Shown here: positions 1-8,923 of the stretch, piece after piece
Layout of the letters: every line of letters starts with the position of its first letter
Numbering within the stretch: position 1 is the stretch's first letter
Origin: Asterochloris sp. CNOR1
Lineage: Eukaryota > Chlorophyta > Trebouxiophyceae > Trebouxiales > Trebouxiaceae
Assembly (NCBI GenBank): GCA_963969365.1
Contig: OZ017757.1
Span: 2,170,001-2,234,000 of the forward strand
Direction: 5' to 3'
Length of the DNA stretch: 64,000 bases
Notes under the pieces: generated by a model
What the model was told of the DNA's origin: nothing
Seen by the model: the letters and a program-made list of their open reading frames with translations, nothing else
The model's database searches: none
Translations under genes and position numbers: made by a program

Positions 1-187
1 CGGCACGGCCACCTCAGGGGGCAAGTGAGATCATTCTCATGATTAAGCGCAGCCTTGCTAGGATGTGCAAGTGAGGTCTGCCTGCCCAGAGCAGCTCAGA
101 TGCCCACACAACATGCGCTGAGGGGCTGCAGAGCCTGCTTGCTGATCCCATGCTGCTGTGTGCAATGTGCAGAGTGTAACAGCTCAC

Positions 188-663
188 CGGCACAGGAGCT
201 CCGTAGGATAGGTTGAGTGTGATTTCAGAGAGCAGCGCAGCCCTGCCAGGGGGCATGGTGGACACCTTGTGGCTTTGGCAATGGTCAAGGACCTCGAGGG
301 TGATGTCTAAAGCACTCCCGACTTCCTTGACCACAGCTAAAGCTAAGAAGGTGTCAAATTTTTGCCCAAGCCAGGCTTGGCAGTGATGTAGACAGCGCTC
401 TTGAGGACCTTTGACATGGCCAGCATCTGGCTGTGTACAACCTGCAGCCACAGCGCGTGCAGGTGAGGCTTTGGATGAGATGTTGGCAGCATCCTCAGGG
501 TCTTGACTGCTGCCAGGGCTGCTTACAACCTGCAGCATGCGTAGCCTGCACATGAGGCTTAACAAAGGTCAAGCAGGCGCTCTTCCAAGTCTCGGAAGTG
601 GGGTGAGATGCGGCCAGATCTGCACAATCTCTTCAGTATGAGGGACATTTGGCTGACTTCCCC
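188..663 (-). CDS. possible exons of an unrecognised protein, running off the left edge
   Basis: Two open minus-strand segments look like exons. The first (663 down to about 564) follows a CTGCAG acceptor and reads GEVSQMSLILKRLC..., a helical, charged sequence. The second (about 366 to 188) reads KFDTFLALAVVKEVG...ALDITLEVLDHC and ends in a plausible donor (GTGAGC). Both have the helix-turn-helix feel of organelle RNA-binding repeat proteins (PPR/OPR type), but no family motif is clear. Start, end and the connection between the segments are not resolved, and the gene would continue past base 1. Short direct repeats around an acceptor (about 425-450 and 522-555) lie between them. Confidence 0.3.
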
Positions 664-1186
664 CTGCAGCAGCAGGTCTGCAGCTGACGCTTGGGCTGAA
701 TGGCACTTAGTGCTCTTCCTGCTACTGGCACCTGCTATGTGTCACCTGCAGCTCAGATGGTGTGCAAGCTCATGTTCAGATGGATATGTGCTCCGGCCAC
801 ATTGATGACACGAGGGCAGAGGAGGCCGACTCAGTCCCCAGCCTGTGCGGCAGAGGTGCCAGCCGCTGCAACCGTCATGACCTCTGCAAAGTCCGCTGCC
901 CACTGGGGCCCTGTCCACCAGCATGCTGCAGCCACCCGAGAGCAAGCGTGATGGGCCCAGGGACTCGTCAGACCAGCCTGTCAGACAAAAAGTGATTGCT
1001 GGGTATGCAGAGCGCATGGACATGCAGCCAGCCAGACTGTGTACTGCGTAGACCTGCAAAGTCCCTCCCCTGCAGGCCTCAGTCCCACTGGGCTGCCCCA
1101 GTAGTGCGTGGACCGCTGCGCACAGGACCTGCAGATGCAAGATGATGCAGTGCTCACCGCCGCTGCACGCATTCAGCCCTGCTGAT

Positions 1187-1490
1187 GGCTGGCATACTGC
1201 CAGCGCAGGCCATCATGATCAAGGGCTACAGCAGGCGCGCCTGTACTCAGGATGTGCAGATGCAAAAGGACATGCTGCCACCTGTGCCGTCCCTCCCTTG
1301 CGGGGCCCCACCTGGCTGGTGGCTGACATGCTGGCCCCGCATGCCATGACCAGTGCAGGCTAGGTGCGTGCTCCCCTTGATGCTGCTGCGCAGTGGCATG
1401 CTGCTCACCTGCGCTGTCCCGCTCCTGTACGCCGTCCACCCTGCTGGGGGCTGGTGTGCTGGCCCCACAGGCCATGGTGAGCAGGGGACA
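1187..1490. repeat. three degenerate direct repeats
   Basis: Segments of about 40 bp at roughly 1187-1230, 1323-1362 and 1446-1490 share the pattern gctg-(a/g)-c/t-a-t/g-gctg...ggccat-(g/c) with differences. They are spaced 120-140 bp apart. They lie next to the candidate exon at 1510-1640 and resemble the intronic exon-edge copies seen elsewhere in the window. Confidence 0.45.
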
Positions 1491-1509
1491 CAGCACGGAC
1501 CCCTGAGCC

Positions 1510-1640
1510 AAGGCCTTGTTGCAACATCTCCTCCTCAACGGATAAGAGGTGGCGCTGGATGTCGCGCGGCATGATGGACTTACTCTGCACAAAGGGGTCG
1601 ATGGTGTGATAAATGTTGAAGGAGTGCGACTCCAGCAAAT
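1510..1640 (-). CDS. possible single exon, unknown product
   Basis: The minus strand is open and reads ...SFNIYHTIDPFVQSKSIMPR followed by DIQRHLLSVEEEMLQQ. It has a natural amino-acid composition and would be an exon of the same gene as the segments nearer the left edge. I do not recognise the family and cannot fix either splice junction. Confidence 0.25.
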
Positions 1641-1903
1641 TCAGTATGGTTTAGAGCACCACTGCCGGCTGCAGGGCAGGGCAGGGCACAATGACAGTCC
1701 CAGCAGGAGGAGTAGCAGGGATATGGCGCAGACCCACCAATGCACCCCTTCAAAGCACCCCTTTAGTTTAAAGCAAAGCAAATGGCCTGAAACGTGGCAG
1801 ATCTGATGCAGAGCACTGGTGCAAATCTGCATTTGAGTTGTTCATGCAGCAGGCATGGATTCACGTCAGCTGCCAGATGCAGAAAGGTTCTGGGGGCAGC
1901 CAA

Positions 1904-2027
1904 GAGGCCCTCACCATGCAGACAGCCACTGTCTCAAATGCGCAGGCCTGCTGACCTGCAGGCCTGCAGGCCTGCTAGCCTGCGCATTCGAGACGGTGGC
2001 TTTCTGCTGTGACATGGTGAAGGCCTC
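1904..2027. repeat. imperfect inverted repeat (hairpin), about 124 nt
   Basis: The left arm starts GAGGCCCTCACCATG and runs through gccactgtctcaaatgcgca. The right arm returns through tgcgcattcgagacggtggc and CATGGTGAAGGCCTC. The stem pairs for roughly 50 bp with scattered mismatches and one bulge, closing on a GC-rich tip made of repeated caggcctg words. No coding frame explains it. It is the first of a series of such structures that continues to 7.4 kb. Confidence 0.7.
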
Positions 2028-2061
2028 GGGTGGAAGGAGTTCCTGCTCCAAATGGAGCTGC

Positions 2062-2890
2062 GATGCTGCTCCAGCATGGCTGCTGCTCCAAGTCCCCCGC
2101 AAGCAATGCAAGGAGGCCTACATTCAGGCAGCAGCACACTTCTGGTGTATGGATGGTAATAAGCTGCAGTGTGATCGAGGAATGCCTGCATTGCTTGCGA
2201 GTGAATTTGAGCAACAGTTTCAGCACGGCTGTTGCTCATATTCACCCGCAAGCAATGCAAAAAGGCCTACAATCAGATAGCAGCCCACTTTTGGTCTATG
2301 GGTAGACCCCCAGCTATAGCTCAACATTGCCCATGTGCAATGACAAATCTGCCCCGCAATCGGTAAGGTGGCCGCAGGGGCCCAGCCTGGGACAACACCT
2401 GCATTGTGGTATGAGTCTGCCTGATGGCAGGCCTGTTGTGAGATCAGCCGGTTGAACCTCATCACAATGAGGCTGTTCTGGGCTGGAAATCAGGCTGGAA
2501 GGTGGAGCTCAGTAACATGGAGACTGAGCAGGCCACAGAGTCAAAAATAGCCTGCACCCTCTATGGTGAGATGTGGCAGAAGCCAGATGGATTCCTGATA
2601 GGGCCACACGAAAAGGACCAATTCCTTGGTCCCACAACATGCTTCCACGAATTCATGCAACTCTGATGAGTTGGACAGATGCGTGCTTGCACACAGTGGG
2701 ACCAGCGTGTTGGACCCGGCCTGCAGACTCATCACAGGCAGTGCCTGCGATGCTACTTCAGCACGACTGCTGCTCAAATTCACCCACAAGCAATGCAAGG
2801 AGGCCTACCATCAGAGAGCAGCACACTTCGGTCTTTGGATCCACAATACCCGCTCAGCCAAAGCTCAACGTTGCCCATGTGCTTTGGTGA
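2062..2890. repeat. three direct copies of a roughly 110-140 bp repeat
   Basis: Copies lie at about 2062-2170, 2214-2345 and 2750-2890. Each contains a core 'cccgcaagcaatgcaa(g/a)(g/a)agg' followed by 'cct ac(a/c)at cag(a/g)...cagc(a/c)cac'. The second and third also share a tail with caacgttgcccatgtgc-like sequence. They are diverged, lack terminal inverted repeats, and carry no reading frame I would trust. They could be a SINE-like or locally duplicated segment. Confidence 0.55.
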
Positions 2891-3627
2891 AATCCATCAG
2901 GCTGGTGAAAGTGCCAATGCCTGTGCGCTGCTCCTCCATCTTCGGCAAGCCAACGTCTGCAAGCTGATGGAGCCCGCGCAGCAATGTCCAGGGCCAGGTC
3001 TGCGTCGCAGCTGCTGAATCAGTGCAGCATGTGATGCGAGGGCTGCAGGCGGCAACAGCAGAGGGCCGCTCAGGGGCAGCAGCATACCCTTGCCCTGCGT
3101 TTGACTTGTGGCTCATGACTTGACACGGGCAGTGTGCTCCGCATGCTCACGCTTGGATTGCTGAAGTAGTGCAAACTGTCACCATGGTCTATGGCGCAAC
3201 TCTGTGCAGAACAAGCGCATAAAGGCTTGAAGTGGAGCTCCACATTGCTTCCGTTGGTGCATCCCCAGACTCGCTGCGACCATGCAGCGACTGGATTCTG
3301 ATACTGCAGGCAGGTTGAGCAGGGCGGAGGCTTGCGCCCCACAGTGCTACCTGACAAGACACACCCCCCCCATCCAGCATGAGCTGACATGTAACAGCTG
3401 CCCTCAGCACAGTCAAGGCAGGCAACCTCACCTGTGCTGGTCCTTGGGTGGTCATGTCCTGGCTCTGCGCGTCCCGCCGACCATCTCAGGCTCCTTACCC
3501 TGATTTCAGCCTAAGACCAGGACAAGAAGCTGGGCATGGTCGATGAGACCCCCAGAGCCAGGCTGGCATGCACTGGCTGCTGCGATGCCTCAGGTGCTGG
3601 CTGGCTTGGCACCTCCCCCACACCAAC

Positions 3628-3712
3628 ATCATGATGATATGTCAAACTGTTAAGTGCAGGTCGCACTCTACCACAAACCAGTTCAACACTACCATCATGA
3701 CTTTGATGCCTG
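3628..3712. repeat. weaker imperfect inverted repeat
   Basis: The arm tcatgatgatatgtcaaact pairs with the reverse complement of agttcaacactaccatcatg across a loop of about 30 nt. The pairing has more mismatches than the later hairpins and could be partly fortuitous. Confidence 0.4.
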
Positions 3713-3927
3713 GCTGCAGCACGGCACTGCAAGCCCTCAGGCGCCCCGCCCTCATTGACGCCAACCAAGCCAGCAACCAGTGGACCTGCTTGCTGCTTGT
3801 TGCCATCAAACCTCCTGAGTCTGCGGTGAAAGGAGTGCTCAGTCCTCTCCTACTTCACTGCATGAACTTGTGTGACAACAGCATGGGCTTTGCACCATCA
3901 CAGGCATGTTGCGGCCATGACTTCAGG

Positions 3928-4060
3928 CTCACCTGGTTGCACAGTCAGCTGCCTTGAGTTTCAGCTTGTCTGCCATAGTGATTGCCATCGTGATCACCAT
4001 GGTGACCACTATGGTAGACAAGCTTAAGACTCAAGGCAAAAGATCGCGCAACCAGGTGAG
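3928..4060. repeat. imperfect hairpin, about 133 nt
   Basis: The outer arms CTCACCTGGTTGC (3928-3940) and GCAACCAGGTGAG (4048-4060) are perfect complements. After a 10-nt internal loop on each side, gccttgagttt-agcttgtct-ccatagtg pairs with its near-perfect complement up to a short tip at about 3986-4000. This gives a long stem with bulges. Confidence 0.75.
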
Positions 4061-4186
4061 GAAACATTATTGTAGATGTAGGATGTGGGCAGCTTGGCGC
4101 ATGCCAGAGCAACATGCCCGAGGAGTGGGGACTGCTGGACTCAGGGCTGCCACCACTCTCTGACCTGACCGCCTGCAGCAGGCACC

Positions 4187-4258
4187 CAGGAGTCAGCGGA
4201 TGACTCTTGCTGCTGCCATCAGCTGGCTGTGCAAGAGTCATCCGCAAGCTCACCTGCG
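4187..4258. repeat. hairpin with 14-bp perfect stem
   Basis: GCGGATGACTCTTG at 4196-4209 is mirrored by CAAGAGTCATCCGC at 4232-4245. The loop is about 22 nt. Weaker pairing continues outwards for another 8-10 bp. Confidence 0.65.
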
Positions 4259-4264
4259 CAGGGC

Positions 4265-4396
4265 TTGTCCAAAGGTGGCGCTTTGTTGCAGTACTTAACC
4301 ATCTCAGATCTCATGGTGGTTTCATCGACCACAGTCGATGAACTCACCATGAGAGCCCTAATGGTGATTGTCGCAACAAAGGGTCCTGGACACAAA
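4265..4396. repeat. imperfect hairpin, about 132 nt
   Basis: Successive arm blocks pair in order: tgtcca with tggaca, CTTTGTTGC with GCAACAAAG, tctcatggtg with caccatgaga, and ttcatcgac with gtcgatgaa at the tip. Mismatched internal loops separate the blocks. The whole lies only a few bases from the preceding hairpin. Confidence 0.75.
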
Positions 4397-4860
4397 CTCT
4401 ATCAATGTACACAGCAGCCTGCAGCGGGAAGTTTGCAGCAAGCCATGGCAAGTAAGCATGCCAATGCAAAGCAGCCAAGCCTCACCGGATTGACCTAGAA
4501 GGTATCAGACAACTGGCTGCTCCCGTCAGAGTCTCCACCACTCTGCTTGCTGACAGCTGCCTGCCCGTGTTCAGGGTGCAGGAAAGATGCCAAGCTGACG
4601 AAGTTCCACTCAGCTGTAAACTGCTCTCATTGCATGTCAATTCTGTCACAGCAGTGGCCAAGGAACTTGCCACCAATTGTGCCCACCAGGCCAGAGAGGA
4701 CTCTCGCTGGACAGATGAAGTATCAGGTGACAACAGCCAGGCAGCTGGAGTTCCTCTGTAAAGCTGCCTTTGTCTCCCTGCAGAATGCAGTGGCGATTGT
4801 GCACCGTCTGGAGGCGCGGCTTACAGCGCGTTTGTACAGCGCTGGCTCAGGTTCACCCCA

Positions 4861-4986
4861 GGCCAGCCCTGATGCGGGTCTTGAAAAAGGCACAAGACGT
4901 CTTGGAAGACGCTCAGGCTCACCTGGGAGCCTCAGCATGTTCCAAGACGTCAGGTGCCTTCTTCGAGACCCGCACCAGGGCTGGCC
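4861..4986. repeat. long near-perfect hairpin, about 126 nt
   Basis: This is the best-paired structure in the window. The left arm begins GGCCAGCCCTGATGCGGGTC and passes through aaggcac, gacgtcttgga and tcaggct. The right arm returns agcctca, tccaagacgtc, gtgcctt and gacccgcaccagggctggcc. By eye roughly 50 of about 60 positions pair, with a loop of a few bases. No coding frame accounts for it. Confidence 0.8.
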
Positions 4987-5012
4987 GCAGGTCCAGGAAG
5001 CAACGTGCAGCA

Positions 5013-5128
5013 GCTTTGGTTCTGTGAAAGCTGTCCACATATGTCAGCTTGCACAGTTGTGCAAGCTAGCGCTAGCTTATACAGTTGTGCATCTGATATC
5101 CGTGGACAGCTTCACAGCACCTAAAGCA
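5013..5128. repeat. imperfect hairpin, about 116 nt
   Basis: The arms read gctttggttctgtgaaagct then gtccacatatgtcag on the left, and ctgatatccgtggacagc then ttcacagcacctaaagc on the right. An inner paired block cacagttgtgcaagcta/tagcttatacagttgtg brings the tip to about gcgc. It begins about 25 nt after the previous hairpin. Confidence 0.75.
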
Positions 5129-5480
5129 CATACCCATCGTGGTGGCTGCCACTCTAGAACTCAGCACCTGATTCATGCGACCCCCTGCAGCGTGACCATC
5201 AGCATCTCGGCACTTCAGCAGAGGGAATGCACATCCATGTCCAACAAGGGCAGCTACAGGCTCACTCACCTGAAAAGATGTGCAGCCCCGTCGACAGCCT
5301 CCACAAGCTCATGGGCACATCCATGCTTGCGAATTGCCTAATCAACAGGTCAAAAGCATGCCAGAAGCACCCGCAGGCAGGCAGTACGTTGCTTCAGCAA
5401 GGTCCCAGGCAGACCCCTTGGCTCCAAGCACTGATGCTGACCTCAGACGGTTGATTTGTCTACAACTCACCATTTTCCGC

Positions 5481-5605
5481 CACCGCCGCCCTCATGCCCT
5501 TCAAGTTGCTGGCCTGGTCAGTGGTGAGGCCGATGAACTTCTTGGCCCCATCATCAAGCTGGTTGGGGCCGTGCAGCGACGTGGGGCATGAGGGCGGCGG
5601 GTAGG
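5481..5605. repeat. hairpin with 17-bp perfect outer stem
   Basis: CCGCCGCCCTCATGCCC near 5484-5500 is the exact complement of GGGCATGAGGGCGGCGG at about 5584-5600. The interior pairs less regularly. It contains a second short palindrome (ggcccca...tggggcc). Confidence 0.7.
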
Positions 5606-6517
5606 CGTTGCGAGTCATCAATGCGATTGGGGCCGTGAAGTGCAAAACATGCTACTGCAGAGCAGCTGATCGGGGCGGTCTTAGCATGGCAGGCCTTTGC
5701 TTGCCGGTCAGGCAGGCAGTGGTGTGGCTCCCCAGACAGTAATCTGTCAGCTTCCAGAGGAAAAAGCTTTGCAGGCTTGCTGACCTGTCCAAGCACAGGT
5801 GACTCAGCAGGAATGCTACAGCCAAAGCACTGATGCCTGAGGAAACAGCTGCTTACCAGAGCGTGTAGGCGTATAAAGACTTGCTCTGGGCTGCTGTCTA
5901 GCCACTCACACACTAGGTGGGGTCAGCAAATTTGCCCAGCAGCTTCAAGACATCTGCACAGGGCCAACATGCAAATGGGAAGACTGGGAGCAGCTTTGAC
6001 AGCTGCTTGGGAGGTGAAACAAGTTGGGGTCAAGCCCAACATAGGGGGCCCCTGCCATCTTGCCTTGGCTGGTGGCAGAGAATGAGCTTCAGGGGCCACT
6101 CAAGCCAGAGCATTGACACCTGTACAGCAAGTAACACACTGTCAGACGCATTTGGCACAGGAAGGCGCTGGCAAATGCGCTGAAGGTGCACCTATGCTCA
6201 ACAGCCCACCAGGGCCAGGCACGTACACCAGCAGAGCCTACAGTCCGCTTCCGCAAAGCTGAGACGCAGATGCAGTAAAGCCCAGCTGGAAATGGATGAG
6301 GGCACCTGCACAGCTGGGCAGGGATGATGAGAGCAGTCGGCCTTGAGCCAGAGGCGCTGCTCATTTTAAGGTGCACCTGTCATGTTAGGATGAGCAAGAG
6401 TGCCCAGCCTGGGCTGGGCACAAACACCTGCACTTCAGGTCAGGAGCAGTGGATGCCCGAGACAATATCAGCTTCAGGGAGCATGGTAGGCGGCTAAAGG
6501 GGAAGCACAGAAAACTG

Positions 6518-6585
6518 GACAACAGGGTTGCAGCCCAAGGCAAGGTGTGTCCACACACCTTGCCTTGGCCTGCAACCCTGTTGTC
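6518..6585. repeat. near-perfect short hairpin, 68 nt
   Basis: GACAACAGGGTTGCAG followed by cccaaggcaaggtgtgt is mirrored by acacaccttgccttggcc and TGCAACCCTGTTGTC. The stem is about 32 bp with a single mismatch and almost no loop. It could equally be a foldback element or a small-RNA precursor. Confidence 0.75.
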
Positions 6586-6976
6586 TGAGATGTGGTGGGC
6601 GCATGAAAGCCCCATGCCTGGCCAAGCTCCCTTCAGCCTATGCCAGCCAGGACATGTTTAACAGGGCAGAAGGCGATTGACGTCATTTAGCAAGCTTGGG
6701 TAAGATGCGAAGCTGCTGGTGAGCAGCAGGCCAGTGCGACAGGATTGCACAACTGCACTGCAGGCTGTGACGATACAGCAGCATGCAGGACTTAAGAGGG
6801 CCACATTGGCAGATATGGAATGCTGGTGCTATGCACTGCAGCTGACGCCATGCGGCCACATGCTTAGCAGACCAGACCACCGCTGAACCGTGAGTGGGCA
6901 GTCCTTGCAAGACACAAGCTCACAGGCCACATAAGGTTTGTTGGAAGCAAAGCTGGGGCAAACTCAAACCAAAAGT

Positions 6977-7196
6977 GTTGTGCTGTGTCTCCACAACCAG
7001 TCTTGTAGTGAACTTTGCCGCAAGCTGCTGCTGCAGAACCGGTGCAGAGAAGTTGGACCAGCCACACAAGAGAAAGATCAGGCTGCTACGACTCATCAAA
7101 GGCAGCTGACCGTGATGCAGCAAAGGCTGTCCACTTGTTCCTCAGTCCTTGATTAATTGGCACCCAGTGCAAACACATGGAGACACAAAGTGCTGC
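6977..7196. repeat. possible long-loop inverted repeat (weak)
   Basis: gtgttgtgctgtgtctcca near 6978 pairs imperfectly with tggagacacaaagtgctgc near 7178. Inner pairing tagtgaactttgccgca/gcagcaaaggctgtccact is moderate. The loop is large. I rate it well below the others. Confidence 0.35.
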
Positions 7197-7323
7197 CTTG
7201 CAGAGCAACCCACTATACTCACCCCGTGCTGGCTTGTGGACGCAGGCGCCTGCACAAGAAGTTTTGTTCCTGACAGTAAGAGCATACCTTTAAGAGGGAC
7301 CCACAATGGTACTCTCCAGTGTC

Positions 7324-7397
7324 TCAAGAGCCTCGGCTTGGATTTTCTGAGAGAGAGCAGCTGCTACCTATCAGAAAACCAGGGCCAAGGCTCTTGA
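7324..7397. repeat. imperfect hairpin, 74 nt
   Basis: tcaagagcctcggcttgg followed by attttctgagag is mirrored by ctatcagaaaaccagg and gccaaggctcttga. About 24 of 30 positions pair around a 14-nt tip. It is the last clear hairpin of the series. Confidence 0.7.
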
Positions 7398-8923
7398 TAC
7401 AGTCAAGAGGATCACTGCGGGTCCTCCCTGAATGTTCGACCTCAATGTCAGGGTCAAGAGTTTCTAGGAGCAGACAAGGCAGCACTGGGTTCCTGGGCAG
7501 CACAGACATGGCGCCGTCTAAAGTACTGGGCACCTGCAGGGGCATCAGTGGCACCTGTGGGTGGGAGTTCAGGTGCATGGCTGCAGGCTTCCCTGGATGT
7601 CAAACCAAGTGCTGGAGTCCAACTCCCAGGGCAGGCACCTTCACGAATATGCCGCAGCTCTTGCCTGGTTCACAGCCGCAGGCAGCCAGCCAGGTGCGTG
7701 CACTCAGCATGCTGTGCCTCCTTACCCCTAGTCAGCACAACCTTGACCCACAGTTCTACCTTGCAAGGAATGCACTCAGTCCAGGCAAGCGATGCTAGTC
7801 AGACAAGACCAGACCAGACTTCGAGTAGATGCTGTCTCACCCACGTAAAATCGTTGGTGCAAACCTGCCTGCCCAGAGTGCCGGCCCAGATCTTGACCTT
7901 CTCACCAGAGGCAGCTCAGCTGCTCCATTCCAGCTGCTGCAAGCACAGCAGATGATGCATGCTTGCTATATCACAGCATTATGCACGTCAACCAGGGTCT
8001 GGTGACTCTTTTGGGGTGACATTTCCTGATGTCAAACACCGAGTGTTCGAAAGGGAGTCATTGGCAGAGCAGGTACAGCTACTTCATAGGGATGCTCTGT
8101 TTGATTGTGCTGACTGTGTCTGCAGAAAGCCTCACCTTTCAGATCCTGCAACACCATGATCAGGTGGTGACGGGACTCAGCCTGTGATGCCAATGCCCCT
8201 GGCAGTGAAGTGTCTCTTCGATCTTGGACAAGGCTGAGTTCAATTCACTTCCACGGCAAGGTCTAGATGGATCAACGCATTTGCTGGATCGCCTCTGCCT
8301 CACCGGCGAAACTCTATGCCTTGATGCCTTGAAGTCGTCAGATGAAATCGAGTGCAGACCTAGCATGCGGACGCGGAATCGGATTCCTTCCAGCTTAGAC
8401 TGGTCTGGCCTTGCGTTGTTGGCTTATACGCTGCTCTGAGCGAAGTGGCTCGCTAGATGACCAGGCGTCGACATGACAACAAGCAGTGCATGTGCTGTCA
8501 TCGGCTGCACATGTCTGAGGGGGTATCTGTGTTGCTGCAATCTGGCAATGCCACCAGCCCAAGCTGGCAATTTCAACCCTTGACAGCAGGTCACTTGCTG
8601 CCGCGCACTCACATATATCCCTGGCAAGTTGTCAATGTCATGATTCTGGCGCCCCAGCATGCATACCAGCTCTGTCACAGTTGTTGCAACGTCCCAGCAT
8701 GCTTCCGTTCATGCTGCGCAGCCTACTTGCCACACACCAGTGCTTGCTGTGATCATTCGAAACAGAGAAGTAAACTGCATGAACTCATTGACATCCAGAG
8801 AGCAGCACCCCTTCGGCACATGGCAGGGCAAGCCATCTGCCAACCAGTTTGTGACACACAGCCAGATGCAAGGCTCAGCTTTGCTATTCAAAACTGGCTG
8901 ATGACAGGCACTGAGGCATTGAG

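Larger units (their letters stand above)
2891..8923. other. gene-poor stretch; no convincing protein gene
   Basis: I found no open frame here with recognisable protein character and consistent splice sites. A few open segments between 2.9 and 3.8 kb on the minus strand (for example LLRGLHQLADVGLPK near 2.9-3.0 kb) might be exons of the left-edge gene but are not convincing. From 3.6 to 7.4 kb the main content is the hairpin series listed separately. From 7.4 to 8.9 kb only weak short inverted repeats were seen (for example around 8166-8250). Confidence 0.5.
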
